Shown here: one piece after another, positions 44,958 to 54,747 of the stretch
How the letters are laid out: each line of letters starts with the position of its first letter
How positions within the stretch are numbered: position 1 is the first letter of the stretch
From: CBDCFV01 sp965216425
Lineage (GTDB): Bacteria; Chloroflexota; Dehalococcoidia; Lucifugimonadales; UBA3495
Length of the DNA: 64,000 bases
Assembly: GCA_965216425.1 (NCBI GenBank)
Contig: CBDCFV010000004.1
Coordinates: forward strand, 360,752 to 424,751
Direction of reading: 5' to 3'
Program-made: the position numbers and the translations under genes
Notes under the pieces: generated by a model
Databases searched by the model: none
Told to the model about the DNA's origin: nothing
What the model saw: only the letters and a program-made list of their open reading frames with translations

Positions 44958-46361
44958 GTGGAAAAGATGGACATACCCTTCCTATCGACAACCGAGCTTT
45001 CGGAGTTGATCCGCCGGAGAGAAGTCTCTCCGGTAGAGGTGACTGAATCGTATCTGGAGCGCATTGACGCGTTGAACTTCAAGTTCAATTCCTACCTCAC
45101 CGTCTGCCGTCAAGAGGCACTGCACGCCGCCCGCGAAGCCGAGCAGGCCATCTCCCAGGGTAACTACCTCGGGCCGATGCATGGCATTCCCGTGGCAGTA
45201 AAAGACCAAATATGGACCAAGGACATCCGTACCACGGTTGGTTCACGGTTGATGGCCGATTTCTTTCCAGTGGAGGATGCCACCGTAGTAGCGAATCTGA
45301 AGACAGCCGGAGCCATTTTGTTGGGTAAGACCAACCTCACCGAGTTCGCTATCGGCTCGTCACAACGGTACGGCCCCAATCGCAATCCCTGGGACCTGGA
45401 CCGTTTCACTGGTGGGTCCAGTGGTGGTTCCGGCTCAGCTACTGCCGCCTTCTTGTGCGCCACGTCACTGGGAGAGGACACCGGGGGATCGGTGCGGCGG
45501 CCAGCGGCCTGGTGCGGGCTTGCCGGCCTACGGCCTAGCTGGGGCCGAGTGAGCCGTTATGGGGTCATGCCTGGGTCTTGGTCTATGGACCAAGTGGGCC
45601 CGATTTCCCGCACCGTAGAAGACGCTGCCATCACCTTGGGGGCCATAGCCGGATACGATCCCAAAGACCCCTATTCCTGGGACGTTCCCGTGCCCGATTA
45701 TCGGCGCGCCTTGGATGGCGACGTGAGCGGTGTTCGGGTGGGCGCCATTCAAGAACTGGTCCATAGCGAAATCGTGGACCCGGAAGTTCGGGACGCCGTG
45801 GTCAGGGCCGGGACTGTGTTGGGGGAATTAGGAGCGTCCGTGGAAGAGGTGTCCCTTCCTCTAATCGTCCATGCTGGCACTATCACCGCGGCGCTAATAA
45901 ATGTGGAGTCGGCGACAACCTACGGAGACTGGATCAGAGACCGGCTCTCCGATTTTGGCCATAGCAACCAGATCGGGTTGCTCACCGGCCGGATTCTCCC
46001 GGCGCAAGCCTACTACAAAGTCCAAAAGCTAAGAGAGCTGGTGCGGCGCCAGATGCACGAGGCCATGGAACGGTACGATATCCTGATCCTACCCACTTCC
46101 AAGAGCTGTGCCCCACTGCTGGAGGACGACCCGGTGATTACCTCCAAAGCCATGGCCGCGGCTATGCCTCCGGTAATGACCAGGCCGTTCAATCTGGCGA
46201 ACGCGCCCGCGATCTCGGTGAATTGTGGATTCAATTCCCAGGGCCTGCCCATTGGACTGCAGATCGGAGGCCGGCCCTTCGCCGAAGAGATGGTGTTGAA
46301 GGTGGCACATGCTTTTGAGCAAGGGACCCCTTGGCATAGCCTGCGGCCGCCCAACGCATGA
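44958..46361 (+). CDS. amidase (GatA-like, amidase-signature family)
   Basis: A 467-residue amidase-signature enzyme. Catalytic Lys82 in 'IPVAVKDQ', Ser153 of 'GGSSGGSG' and nucleophile Ser177 in 'EDTGGSVRRPA' are all in place. It hydrolyses amides; the absence of GatB and of a tight GatC argues for a stand-alone amidase. It is a close paralogue of the amidase at 57264-58691: both start 'M-E-x-x-DIPFLS' and share motif positions. GTG at 44958 or ATG at 44964. It survives intact inside a region of decayed mobile elements. Confidence 0.88.
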   Translation: MEKMDIPFLSTTELSELIRRREVSPVEVTESYLERIDALNFKFNSYLTVCRQEALHAAREAEQAISQGNYLGPMHGIPVAVKDQIWTKDIRTTVGSRLMADFFPVEDATVVANLKTAGAILLGKTNLTEFAIGSSQRYGPNRNPWDLDRFTGGSSGGSGSATAAFLCATSLGEDTGGSVRRPAAWCGLAGLRPSWGRVSRYGVMPGSWSMDQVGPISRTVEDAAITLGAIAGYDPKDPYSWDVPVPDYRRALDGDVSGVRVGAIQELVHSEIVDPEVRDAVVRAGTVLGELGASVEEVSLPLIVHAGTITAALINVESATTYGDWIRDRLSDFGHSNQIGLLTGRILPAQAYYKVQKLRELVRRQMHEAMERYDILILPTSKSCAPLLEDDPVITSKAMAAAMPPVMTRPFNLANAPAISVNCGFNSQGLPIGLQIGGRPFAEEMVLKVAHAFEQGTPWHSLRPPNA

Positions 46362-46425
46362 CGAGGTTCTTAGTTGGCGTTGGACTCACTTGGCCTGGGG
46401 ATGGTGGAAATCCTCCTCTCCAAGG

Positions 46426-47755
46426 CTGAGAGGGGTATGTATAGGGTTTCATGTAGGGGCATGGCAGGTGATCTCCAAGTTGGGTTTGGGTTCCGGCCAC
46501 GGCTCCGGCAGCAGCCACACCCGGCGCCAGAGCCTTCCCTGATGCATCAACTTGTTCAGCCAGTAGATGCTGTACCCGATTATGCTGACTGTCCGCACAG
46601 GCCTGCTCCAACTACTGTGGTGGGTGGGCGCCAGCACCTTTGGAGGTGTTCGAAGACTGTCTGGGGAGGTCTTACGGTCAAAGGCGTCTTCAAGCCTGGT
46701 ACCATAGGCCAGAGTCAGCATAGCCGCCACCGACAGCACGAGCCAATGCCGGGAAATCCGCGCCGGGTCAGTCCTCCGCGTCCTCTGCCATTGCCATCCG
46801 GCGCTCTTGACCGCCTTGAACCCCACCTCAATCCAGAATCGGAGCGCGTACCAACTCATGTCCGCCTGCTCAGGCGGAAGGTCGGTCAATATGATCCACG
46901 GTCCATCTTGTTCAACATACCAGACCGCAATCAACGTGCAACGGCGCTTTACTGTTGCCTTGCTGAACGCCGTCCCGGTCCCAATCCACCCGGTATCCGG
47001 GCGGGGAACGAAGGTTCACGCGGGAAGGCGGCGACCGCCATCGACGCAGAAGGTGACGTTTTTCGGATACCTGATGTATGGATGCCAGCCTTGAGCGCAT
47101 ATCTGGCGCCACAGTTTCGGACTGGTCAGGCCCCGGTCACACAGCACAATCACGCTCATGTCCTGCGGCACCGCCGGGGCCAGCGGCCGGATCAGTTCGA
47201 CTATCGGGTCCATCCAGGCCCCAGGTTTGTTCGCACGCAGGATGCGCCAGGCCACGGGAATGGCGCAACTCCGGTAGACCACGCTGATGACTATGGCGGT
47301 GGTATCCGTTCATTTCAACGTCGGGTCAATCGCCAATGCCAGCCTATCGGAATGCCACCACACAAGGACCCACCTGAGCAACGGCGCGAAGCAGAGGCTC
47401 ACGTCCAGTTGGGTCTTGCAGGGACGCGCCCGGTGGCTCCCGTCAAACAACCATTCCCGGGGGTACTGCCTTATGCTGTTCCAGTTGCCCCTGGTCGATA
47501 GGGCGGTGGCGACGGCATTCTGACAGGAACTCCCAGCCTGAATAGTCCCGCACACCCACAAGACCAACCCTGTCAACTGTGGCCCGCTGAGGTGGGTCAA
47601 ATGCGTTTCAATGACCTGCTTCATCTGGTAGCATTCCCTTGGAAGGCGCATGGGAGACCTTCGGCATCCGGTTTTGTAGCAGCAACCAAGATGCCAGAAT
47701 CCCGTGCGCTTTCCAAGTTCTCAGACCAATTTCAGTCCATACATACCCCTCTCGG
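46426..47755 (-). mobile_element. decayed IS4-family element with matching terminal repeats
   Basis: A 17-base inverted pair, CTGAGAGGGGTATGTAT at 46426-46442 and its inverse (16 of 17) at 47739-47755, bounds a 1.33-kb segment. TCTCCAAGG occurs directly outside the left end at 46417-46425 and two bases outside the right end at 47758-47766, a possible target duplication. The transposase between them is broken. Confidence 0.6.
46449..47651 (-). pseudogene. IS4-family transposase, broken by frameshifts
   Basis: Three open pieces lie in series on the minus strand: 47310-47651 (N-terminal), 47016-47282 with 'VIVLCDRGLTSPKLW' (DDE Asp region), and 46449-46934 with 'YALRFWIEVGFKAVKS', which matches the Y-x2-R-x3-E-x6-K signature of IS4 transposases. 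Frame changes occur between them. It cannot make an active transposase. Confidence 0.7.
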
Positions 47756-47767
47756 CTTCTCCAAGGG

Positions 47768-48235
47768 GATGGTCGTCAGTTCCTTGGCTGGCAAGGACAA
47801 CACACCGCTCATCATGCCCAAACCTCCGTAGCCAGGAAAGCAACCGCGTAGCTCCCGGTCGCGTCGAACAGGAACGCTGCGGCCAACATGAACGCATACA
47901 TCGGGGCGCTGGAAATACCACCAATAGTGGCAAACGCTTTCTTCCCGAAATAATCACCGCGTATGGCTGTGGTTGGCGGGTTACGCCCCCCCGAAGCCAG
48001 CGCCGAATATTGCGGCGAAGAGCATAGCCATCGGAAAACTATGGACCAACGCCGCTGTTAGGAAGCCGCTGGCTTGTATAAAGCCGAAAATCGCAATCGC
48101 CGCGCTTCTTGGGATCCTGTCCCCTACGTATCCACCAATCGATTGAGAAATTGCGGCCATTCCAATGAACACCGAAAACACCTGGGCAGGGCAACCGCAT
48201 GTCGATTGGATCGCACCCGTCATTATTATGAAAAT
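47768..48235 (-). pseudogene. 3' half of an MFS transporter gene with a frameshift
   Basis: The minus strand reads 'VFSVFIGMAAISQSIGGYVGDR' and 'QASGFLTAALVHSFPMAMLF', then 'GAGFGG', typical MFS helices and loops. A run of seven G's near 47986 has one G too many; with six the frame continues into 'NPPTTAIRGDYFGKKAF' and 'GGISSAPMYAFMLAAAF'. The C-terminus meets the IS4-type element's flank near 47768, and the 5' half is missing at 48240, where the IS701-like remnant begins. Confidence 0.7.
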
Positions 48236-48325
48236 AGCGTGTTCAGGAGGCTTGGAGGTTAGTACTACAGTTGCAGAACAAAGGCGGGCAGAATCGAGGC
48301 AGTCAAGGGCTGGAGAGGTGAGGCG

Positions 48326-49323
48326 GTGGTAGGTGTGATAGAAGATGTGGGGGAGGTGGCCCGTTGGGCCAAGGGAATCGAAGGGGTACACAGGTGCATT
48401 GCGGGACGATTCCGGCGTCCCGAGCCGCATAGGCGGGCGCCGCCCTCGTTTCCACGAGGGCAGGCTCTGCGGGGGCTGCTCAGTCCCGTGGAACGCAAGA
48501 ACGGCTGGCAACTGGCGGGGCAGGCAGGGGACGCCACCCCCTATAGGGTGCAGCACCTGCTGTCCACCTATGTCTGGGGCGCAGACCTGGTTCGCGACGA
48601 TCTCAAGGACTACGTGGTCGAACATCTGGCCGGCGTCGGCGGGATACTGTGGTGGACGAGACGGGATTTCTGAAGAGGGTGAACAAGTCCGTTGGGGTGC
48701 AACGGCGGTGTAGCGGCACGGCGGGGCGGATCGAGAACTGCCAGATCGGGGTATTTTTGACCTATGGGCGCGGGTGGAGATCCGGCCCCTGAAGGAGCCG
48801 GGCAAGGGGTACTGGCTGCTGGTCCGGCGCAGTTTGGCCAAGCCTGGAGAGTTGGCCTATTACGTCTGCTTCGGCCCGGCGGGAACGACCCTGGAGAAAC
48901 TGGCGCGGGTGGCCGGAACTCGTTGGACCATCGAAGAATGCTTTGAGGAGGCCACGGGAAAGAGCCTGCCCCCGCGAAGGCGGGGGTGGGTCTGGACCAA
49001 TCCCAGGTGCGCCGGTGGGACGGCTGGTACCGGCACATCACCCTGGCGATGCTGGCCCACGCCTGCCTGGCGGTGGTCAGGCGCCAGGTGTTGGAACAAG
49101 GAGGTCCGGGAGAAAAGGGGGCTGTCCTAGCTTGGACGAAAAGCTGATACCCCTGACGGTGCCCGAGGTCCGGTGGTTGCTCTACCGGCTGATATGGAGA
49201 CATCAACCTACGGACGAATCAGTGCTGCGGTGGTCCCGGTGGAGACGGCGGCACCAGGCAACGGCCCGGCGCTGCCACTACCGACGCCGCCTGAAACTCC
49301 TCACCACATATCTGCAACTGTAG
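48326..49323 (+). pseudogene. IS701-type transposase, deleted and frameshifted
   Basis: N-terminal part 'LSPVERKNGWQLAGQAGDATP' and 'WGADLVRDDLKDYVVEHL' is typical of IS701-like enzymes; after a one-base loss near 48652 it continues as 'VDETGFLKRVNKSVGVQRR', jumps over most of the catalytic core, and resumes at 'YWLLVRRSLAKPGELAYYVCF' and 'TRWTIEECFEEATGK', ending with 'RWRRRHQATARRCHYRRR'. Two palindromic insertions (near 48455-48490 and 48966-48990) lie inside it. Confidence 0.8.
48966..48990. repeat. palindromic insert inside the transposase remnant
   Basis: CCTGCCCCCGCGAAGGCGGGGGTGG, a relative of the repeat family found elsewhere in the window. It interrupts the transposase between 'EEATGK' and 'GLDQ', where intact relatives run on without a gap. 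Confidence 0.75.
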
Positions 49324-49687
49324 TATTAGAACTGCACAAAACCCTTATGGCACGGCTAGCACGCGGACCTGGACACTCGCTACGCAGAGAGAATGGAGCC
49401 ATCTGCGGCGAAGGCTTCAATCGGTGTTGAGGTGGGGAGTATGTCAGGCCGTTTTCGCCGTATATCCAGCCGTATATCCAGTCGAAGGAGTGAGACAGGT
49501 GGACCAATGCCGCGTCTACCAGTAATTGACAGTGGCAAGGACTACCGGTACATTTTTGACAGGCTGGTCTATTTCACAGGTCTTGCGAGGTTAGGCGTTA
49601 CCTAGGTTCTCGGACTCAGAGGCAACGATTCCGGCGCGAAAGGACTCGTTGGTTGCTTGAAGTTCATTCTGTAGGGTTGGGGTTGAG
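49324..49687. other. stretch before the integrase, with a 12-base tandem repeat
   Basis: About 360 bases with no supported gene. Exact tandem copies of CCGTATATCCAG occur at 49458-49469 and 49470-49481. Their closeness to the integrase start suggests recombinase or excisionase arm-type sites, but this is inference only. Confidence 0.4.
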
Positions 49688-50857
49688 ATGGCTCGTGGTC
49701 ATATACGCCAGCGTTCAAAAAAGAATAAGGACTTCTACACAGTTTACGTCTAACTCGGGGTGGATCCAATCACGGGTAGGAAGAGGTATACGACCGAGGT
49801 CGTGCGTACTGGTAAACGCGATGCCGAAAAACGCCTTACAGAACTGCTGAGGTTGCATGATGCGGGTGAGAACATAGTGCCATCCAAGGAGACGACCCGC
49901 GAATTTCTGGAGCATTGGTACAAGGACTATGCCGAGACTCACGTTAGTCCACGAACATTGGAGGGTTACCGGGGGAATCTGGACCGCTACATAATTCCTG
50001 CCCTGGGCAACATCAGACTTGACAAGCTCACCACGATGCATGTCGAGTCCTTCCGGTCCGATTGCCGGCGTAAGGGATTGTCCTGCCAAACTGTCTTGCA
50101 CTGCTATCGGTTGGTCTTCCAGGCACTACGGTGGGGAGTTCGAATGGGGATATTGGTCCGGAATGTGGCTGAAGGGGCGACGCAGTTCACGCCAGAGGGT
50201 TCCCCGGCACAGACTTTGGACTGGGAAAGTGTCCGGAAGTGTCTGCAAGGCGTCCAGTCAAGTAGCTACTATTTCCTGTTCGTGATAGCTATGCTAACCG
50301 GGCTCAGACGCTCAGAGTTGCTGGCGTTACGGTGGCGGGATATAAATTTTGAGTTAGGTGTTCTGTCGGTTAGTCGTGCCTTGATTCGGCTTCGTACTGG
50401 CGAAATATCGATTCGCTCCCCTAAGTCCGGGAAGGCTAGAACCGTGGACCTTCCCGACCAAGTCGTGAATTGTTTCAGAACGATCTTAGATTCACGTGGA
50501 GTGTTACAACCGGATGACTTGGTATTTTGCCACTCTGATGGGAGTCCGCTGCTTCCGGATACGGTCATCAGGAACTTTGGCAGGTTAATGGCCAAGGCCG
50601 GCCTCAAAGGCTTCAGGCTCCATGACCTTCGGCACACCCACGCCAGCTTGCTGTTGGGTGAGGGAGTACATCTCAAGGTTGTCTCGGAGCGACTGGGACA
50701 TTCTGATATCCGCATTACGGGAGACTTGTACTCCCACGTCTTGCCGAACCTTCAAGAAGAGGCGACAATGAAACCGAGTAAAAAGTTTGATGCCGAGATG
50801 GGCATAGATTTACAAAAGGATTTACAAATAAAACATAAGGACTCCTTGCCGGACTAA
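49688..50857 (+). pseudogene. tyrosine integrase with a stop codon at codon 22
   Basis: ATG at 49688 opens 'MARGHIRQRSKKNKDFYTVYV' and meets TAA at 49751-49753, then the frame continues as 'LGVDPITGRKRYTTEVV' to the end; the join reads like a normal integrase N-terminus with one codon mutated. Translation could restart at GTG 49760 to give 365 residues with the full catalytic set: Arg183, Lys222, His288, Arg291, His314 and nucleophile Tyr324. Only the arm-binding start would be lost. It points toward the tRNA-Thr gene 24 bases downstream. Base composition is lower in G+C than in neighbouring genes. Confidence 0.75.
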
Positions 50858-50881
50858 GTCCGTGCCTAATATACCTCTTAT

Positions 50882-50956
50882 GCCGGTGTAGCTCAGTGGT
50901 AGAGCAGCGGTTTCGTAAACCGCAGGTCAAGGGTTCGAATCCCCTCACCGGCTCCA
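50882..50956 (+). tRNA. tRNA-Thr (anticodon CGT)
   Basis: A cloverleaf with acceptor GCCGGTG/CACCGGC, D-arm GCTCAGTGGTAGAGC, anticodon stem GCGGT/ACCGC around TTCGTAA (anticodon CGT, reading ACG), a TTCGAAT loop in the T-arm and an encoded CCA at 50954-50956. tRNA genes are common integrase target sites; the integrase gene ends 24 bases upstream. No duplicate of its 3' end was found by eye. Confidence 0.95.
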
Positions 50957-51190
50957 GAAACAATTTCCGTCACTGGCAGGCGCCGATAGTATTTCGCTCT
51001 TCGCGATTAACTTACTGTCTCAACATTAAGCCCCTTCCACGGTAATACCTTCAGTAATCCATCACTCGGACGGATTTACCCCGCACACCCTGGCTTAGCT
51101 ATTGCATCCGTAAGCAAGGCATGGAACCATTCCCGCTACCGAAGCCTACGTCAGGGTATACGGCCCCCGCATTTGGGTAGGAGAGGCCAA

Positions 51191-52852
51191 GTGGGAGATG
51201 AAGTGAAGACAAAGGCTGAACTGCTGGCTGAACTCGAAGTCATGCGGCAACGTTTGGTCGAGTTGGAGCGGCCTGCCGGGGACTCCCTTGGAAGTTGGAA
51301 GCGTCCGCCGGAACATGAAGAGCACTACCGTGCGGCGGTCGACAATGTAACCGACGCCATTGTCATCAACGTGGGCACCACCCGGGTGTTCGTCAATAAC
51401 GCTTTCCTGTCCCTCCACAGTCTTGCGGACATGGCCCAAGCCGACGGCCTTGCCCTCGACCACTTCATCATTCCTGAGGACAAACCCTTGGTGCGGGAAC
51501 GCACCTTGGCCAGGGAGCGGGGCGAACCCGCGCCGGGAGTCTACCGGTACCGTATTCGCAGACCCGACGGCGAAGTCCGCACAGTCGAGTCGTCGGCCGT
51601 GGCAATCACCTTCGACGGTCAACCGGCAACCTTGGCAGTGCTCCGCGACATCACGGAACGGAACCAAGCCGAAGACCGCGTCCGCAGCTTGGCAGAGATT
51701 GGCCGTATCATCAACTCCACCCTGAACATTGAAGAGGTGTACGAACCTTTCGCCCAACGCGTGCGCGACTTGATACCATTCGAGCGCATCGTCATTACAA
51801 TAGCCGACCCTTCTCAAGGAGTGTTCACCACCGCTTACGTAAGCGGTGGTGACGTGGCCCACAGGCGCGCCGGGGACATTGCCAACCTGTCCAGCTCGCT
51901 TACTCAGGAGGTTATCCGTACCCGGTCCGGGCTGATCATCCAGCCGAAAAACATGGCGGACTTGCAGCGGAATTTTGTTGCCCCCCTTCCCGCGTTCCAA
52001 GCCGGTTTCCGGTCGTTCCTTTCGGTCCCTTTGATATCCCACGATGAAGTAATAGGCGTACTCCACTTGGAGTCAACCAAAACGGAGGCCTACACTGAGG
52101 AGGACCTCAACCTAGCCGAAAGCGTCGGCGCCCATATATCCGGCGCCATCGCCAACTCGCGCCTTTTCGAACAACTGGAACTGGAACGCGAGCGGCTTAG
52201 GTGGCTGACGATGCAGGTCGTGTCCCAAGAAGAGGAGGAACGCCACCGCGTGTCCAGGGAGTTACACGACGAAGCCGGGCAAGCGTTGACTGCCCTCAAG
52301 ATCAGCTTGGGACTGATACACTCGGATATACCGGAAGAACTGGGGCAGGTCAAACGCAGATTGGCCGATGCCGTCGACCTGACCGACGTTACCATGGAGA
52401 ATATCCGGCTGCTGGCCCAAGGTTTACGGCCGCCGGAACTGGACGCCGTTGGACTGAACGGGACCTTGGAAGGATATTGCCGCGAGTTCGCCAGTCTTAC
52501 CAATCTATCGATTGACTATGCCGGAGTTGAAGCATCGGCGTTTACCGATGCGGTCAACATCTCCTTTTACCGGTTTCTCCAAGAGGCCTTGACCAATGTC
52601 GTTAAACACGCCGAGGCGAAACATGTGGAAGTCCGGTTGGACCAGAGTCCCACGACGATCAGCTTGGCGGTGGCGGACGATGGCCGCGGCTTTTCTCCCC
52701 AAGCCGTAAAGTCCGACTCAGGCAGAGCTAAAGGAATTGGGCTGCTGGGTATGGAGGAGCGTTTCGAGTTGTTGGGCGGCCAATTGGAAGTTGTGTCGAA
52801 GCCCGGCGCAGGCGCCCGCTTGGTGGCGCGGGCGCCTATGAGGGAGGGTTGA
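51191..52852 (+). CDS. PAS-GAF sensor histidine kinase (NarL/HisKA_3 type)
   Basis: A 553-residue cytoplasmic kinase without transmembrane segments. Order: short coiled coil, PAS domain (about 45-160), GAF domain (about 165-325), HisKA_3 dimerisation domain with His359 in 'SRELHDEAGQALTALK', and a GHKL ATPase with 'QEALTNVVKHA' and 'DDGRGF'. The input could be a small molecule or redox signal; no heme or metal ligands are evident. GTG at 51191 is preferred for its AGGAGAGG. It overlaps the response regulator gene by one base, a classic pair. Confidence 0.9.
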   Translation: MGDEVKTKAELLAELEVMRQRLVELERPAGDSLGSWKRPPEHEEHYRAAVDNVTDAIVINVGTTRVFVNNAFLSLHSLADMAQADGLALDHFIIPEDKPLVRERTLARERGEPAPGVYRYRIRRPDGEVRTVESSAVAITFDGQPATLAVLRDITERNQAEDRVRSLAEIGRIINSTLNIEEVYEPFAQRVRDLIPFERIVITIADPSQGVFTTAYVSGGDVAHRRAGDIANLSSSLTQEVIRTRSGLIIQPKNMADLQRNFVAPLPAFQAGFRSFLSVPLISHDEVIGVLHLESTKTEAYTEEDLNLAESVGAHISGAIANSRLFEQLELERERLRWLTMQVVSQEEEERHRVSRELHDEAGQALTALKISLGLIHSDIPEELGQVKRRLADAVDLTDVTMENIRLLAQGLRPPELDAVGLNGTLEGYCREFASLTNLSIDYAGVEASAFTDAVNISFYRFLQEALTNVVKHAEAKHVEVRLDQSPTTISLAVADDGRGFSPQAVKSDSGRAKGIGLLGMEERFELLGGQLEVVSKPGAGARLVARAPMREG

Positions 52853-53523
52853 TGATCCGCGTAATTGTTGCAGACGACCACCACTTGGTGCGCCAAGGCA
52901 TCAGGATGCTGTTGGAGACTGCGGAAGACATAGAGGTCATAGGCGAGGCGCAGGACGGGTTTGAGGCGGTTGAATTGGCCGAGAAACTCATGCCTGACAT
53001 CATGGTGATGGACATTTCCATGCCGCGGCTCAATGGCGTACAGGCTACGGAACTCCTCCGCGCTCGGGTACCCTCCACGCAGGTAGTCGTGTTGTCGATG
53101 CACGCCGACGAGGCTATCGTGCGCCAAACCCTCCGCCGGGGCGCCAAGGCATACGTGTTAAAGCGCGGCGTCAGCGAGGAGTTGCTGCTGGCGGTGCGGT
53201 CGGCGAGCAAGGGAGAGACCTATCTCAGCCCACCCATCGCAAGTTCGATACTGGGCGAATTCTTGACTCTCTCCGACACTTTGGAGGAGTCAACTGCCTT
53301 CGAACGATTGACTCCCAGGGAGCGCCAGGTACTGCAGCTTCTGGCGGAGGGCCATACCAACAACTCTATCGCCTCAGAGTTGGTCGTCACGGTGAAGACA
53401 GTGGAAAAGCACCGGGCCAGCTTGATGTCGAAGCTGGACATCCACGACATCGCCGGCCTCGTTCGCTACGCTATCAAGCAAGGGCTGGTGGCGGTAGACG
53501 TCAGCGAGCAAGGGCTATTCTGA
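52852..53523 (+). CDS. NarL/LuxR-type response regulator
   Basis: A 223-residue regulator. Receiver domain with Asp54 as phosphorylation site ('PDIMVMDISMPRLNG'), Lys near 104 ('YVLKRGVSEELL'), and a C-terminal LuxR HTH ('LTPRERQVLQLLAEGHTNNS' then 'VKTVEKHRASLMSKLDIHD'). ATG at 52852 follows AGGGAGGG. It is the partner of the kinase upstream. A damaged copy of its 3' half follows. Confidence 0.92.
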   Translation: MIRVIVADDHHLVRQGIRMLLETAEDIEVIGEAQDGFEAVELAEKLMPDIMVMDISMPRLNGVQATELLRARVPSTQVVVLSMHADEAIVRQTLRRGAKAYVLKRGVSEELLLAVRSASKGETYLSPPIASSILGEFLTLSDTLEESTAFERLTPRERQVLQLLAEGHTNNSIASELVVTVKTVEKHRASLMSKLDIHDIAGLVRYAIKQGLVAVDVSEQGLF

Positions 53524-53890
53524 GACCTATCTCAGCCCACCCATCGCAAGTACCGCTCGGGTGACTACTGGGCTCGGATACTGCTCAAGAATTCTTGACT
53601 CTCTCCGACACTTTGGTAGGAGTCAACTGCCTTCGAACGATTGACCCTCCCAGTGGAGCGCCAGGTACTGCAGCTTCTGGCGGAGGGCCATACCAACAAC
53701 TCTATCGCCTGACGAGAGTTTGGCCGAGACCCAGCCGGGTCGGCCCAGCCGGGACACCCCCTGCGGCAGGACTACGGTGAAGACAGTGGAAAAGCACCGG
53801 GCCAGCTTGATGTCGAAGCTGGACATCTCACGACATCGCGGCGGCCTCGTTCGCTACGCTATCAAGCAAGGGCTGGTGGCGGTAGACATA
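53524..53890 (+). pseudogene. partial tandem copy of the response regulator's 3' half
   Basis: Positions 53524-53890 repeat 53217-53505 (from 'GACCTATCTCAGCCC' to 'GGTGGCGGTAGAC') but with many short insertions, for example ~25 bases after 'CGCAAGT', a T in 'GGTAGGAG', and ~35 bases between 'CGCCTGA' and 'GGTGAAGACAG'. Every change seen is an insertion or small substitution, and frames are broken throughout. It is a decayed duplicate, or possibly an assembly artefact. Confidence 0.8.
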
Positions 53891-54747
53891 CTGGCGGTTC
53901 AAGCCCAGGATGCCCAAATTACACCGCCTCTATCCCTTCGATTCCTAACATGACTGACTACTAGCAGCCCAGCTATTGGCCAGTCTCCTCAGCGGATTAT
54001 GGGGTGTTTTTATCCCCGATAGTAGGGTGTTTCCCCATTACTTGCCTCCCCATTTGGCCTCATCATATACACACGGAGGGTGAACCTCACTTGTAGAGAA
54101 CAAGACGGAGGAGACCGCAATGATCCGAGACTTTGAGTGGCTTCACAACTGGAAATTCCCTACTTGGGCCCCCATCGGTCCGGCCTGAGTAACTGAACAA
54201 GGCAGGTGCAAGGGCCGGTGGGGGCGCCATCAGTTTCGAGGCTCTGTATTCCACGAAAATTGGGAAAGGAGCAGGTTGATGGTGAGGGATTTCAGACGCA
54301 ACGAGAATTGTTTGGGCCTCCACTGATGGGGCTACGGGGTGAGTGAGCCGACGGGGCTCAGGTCGGTGGAGGCCATCACCAAAACAACGGCGCCACTATT
54401 GGAAATACTCCATAGTAGAGTTTCCAGGAAGTTCACCGGCATCGTCTTACAAGCGGATTGACGCCAAGAGCGAGAAGGTGACTCCGGCCAAGACAGGTAA
54501 GTAGATGGCGCCGTTGGATGATAGCTGGGCACAGCCGCAAGGTTGTGTCCAGCTTCTTTTTTGCTACAGGGTGCCGCCAAGGCTTGTATATCGTCCCGTT
54601 AAACAGCAGTCCGGATGCCACGCCGCCGGGCATAGACCCACCAGAATGGGGCATTTATTACCCCCAAAGTAGGGAAAGCCCCCATAGTTTTCCTCTTATG
54701 TCGACTGCATATTATGTATTGTAAAACATGGGTGGGAAGGTAACGCC
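53891..54747. other. gap without a supported gene
   Basis: About 850 bases between the regulator duplicate and the receiver gene. Only short frames occur, none with a recognisable family. No tRNA, long repeat or terminator was seen. A promoter for the receiver gene should lie within the last 150 bases (GTTTTCCTCTTATG region), but I see no clear pair. Confidence 0.4.

Noticed and set aside
46309..46542. Reading the IS4-type terminal repeat as coding sequence ('AERGMY')
   Set aside because: The same translation appears at both ends only because the DNA is an inverted repeat; an element boundary explains it better.
46374..47501. Plus-strand 375-codon frame across the IS4-type element
   Set aside because: It reads opposite to the transposase pieces that carry the IS4 signature and has no domain of its own.
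50715..50963. Minus-strand 82-codon frame with 'GFEPLTCGLRNRCSTTELH'
   Set aside because: It is the antisense translation of tRNA-Thr, a well-known false gene call.
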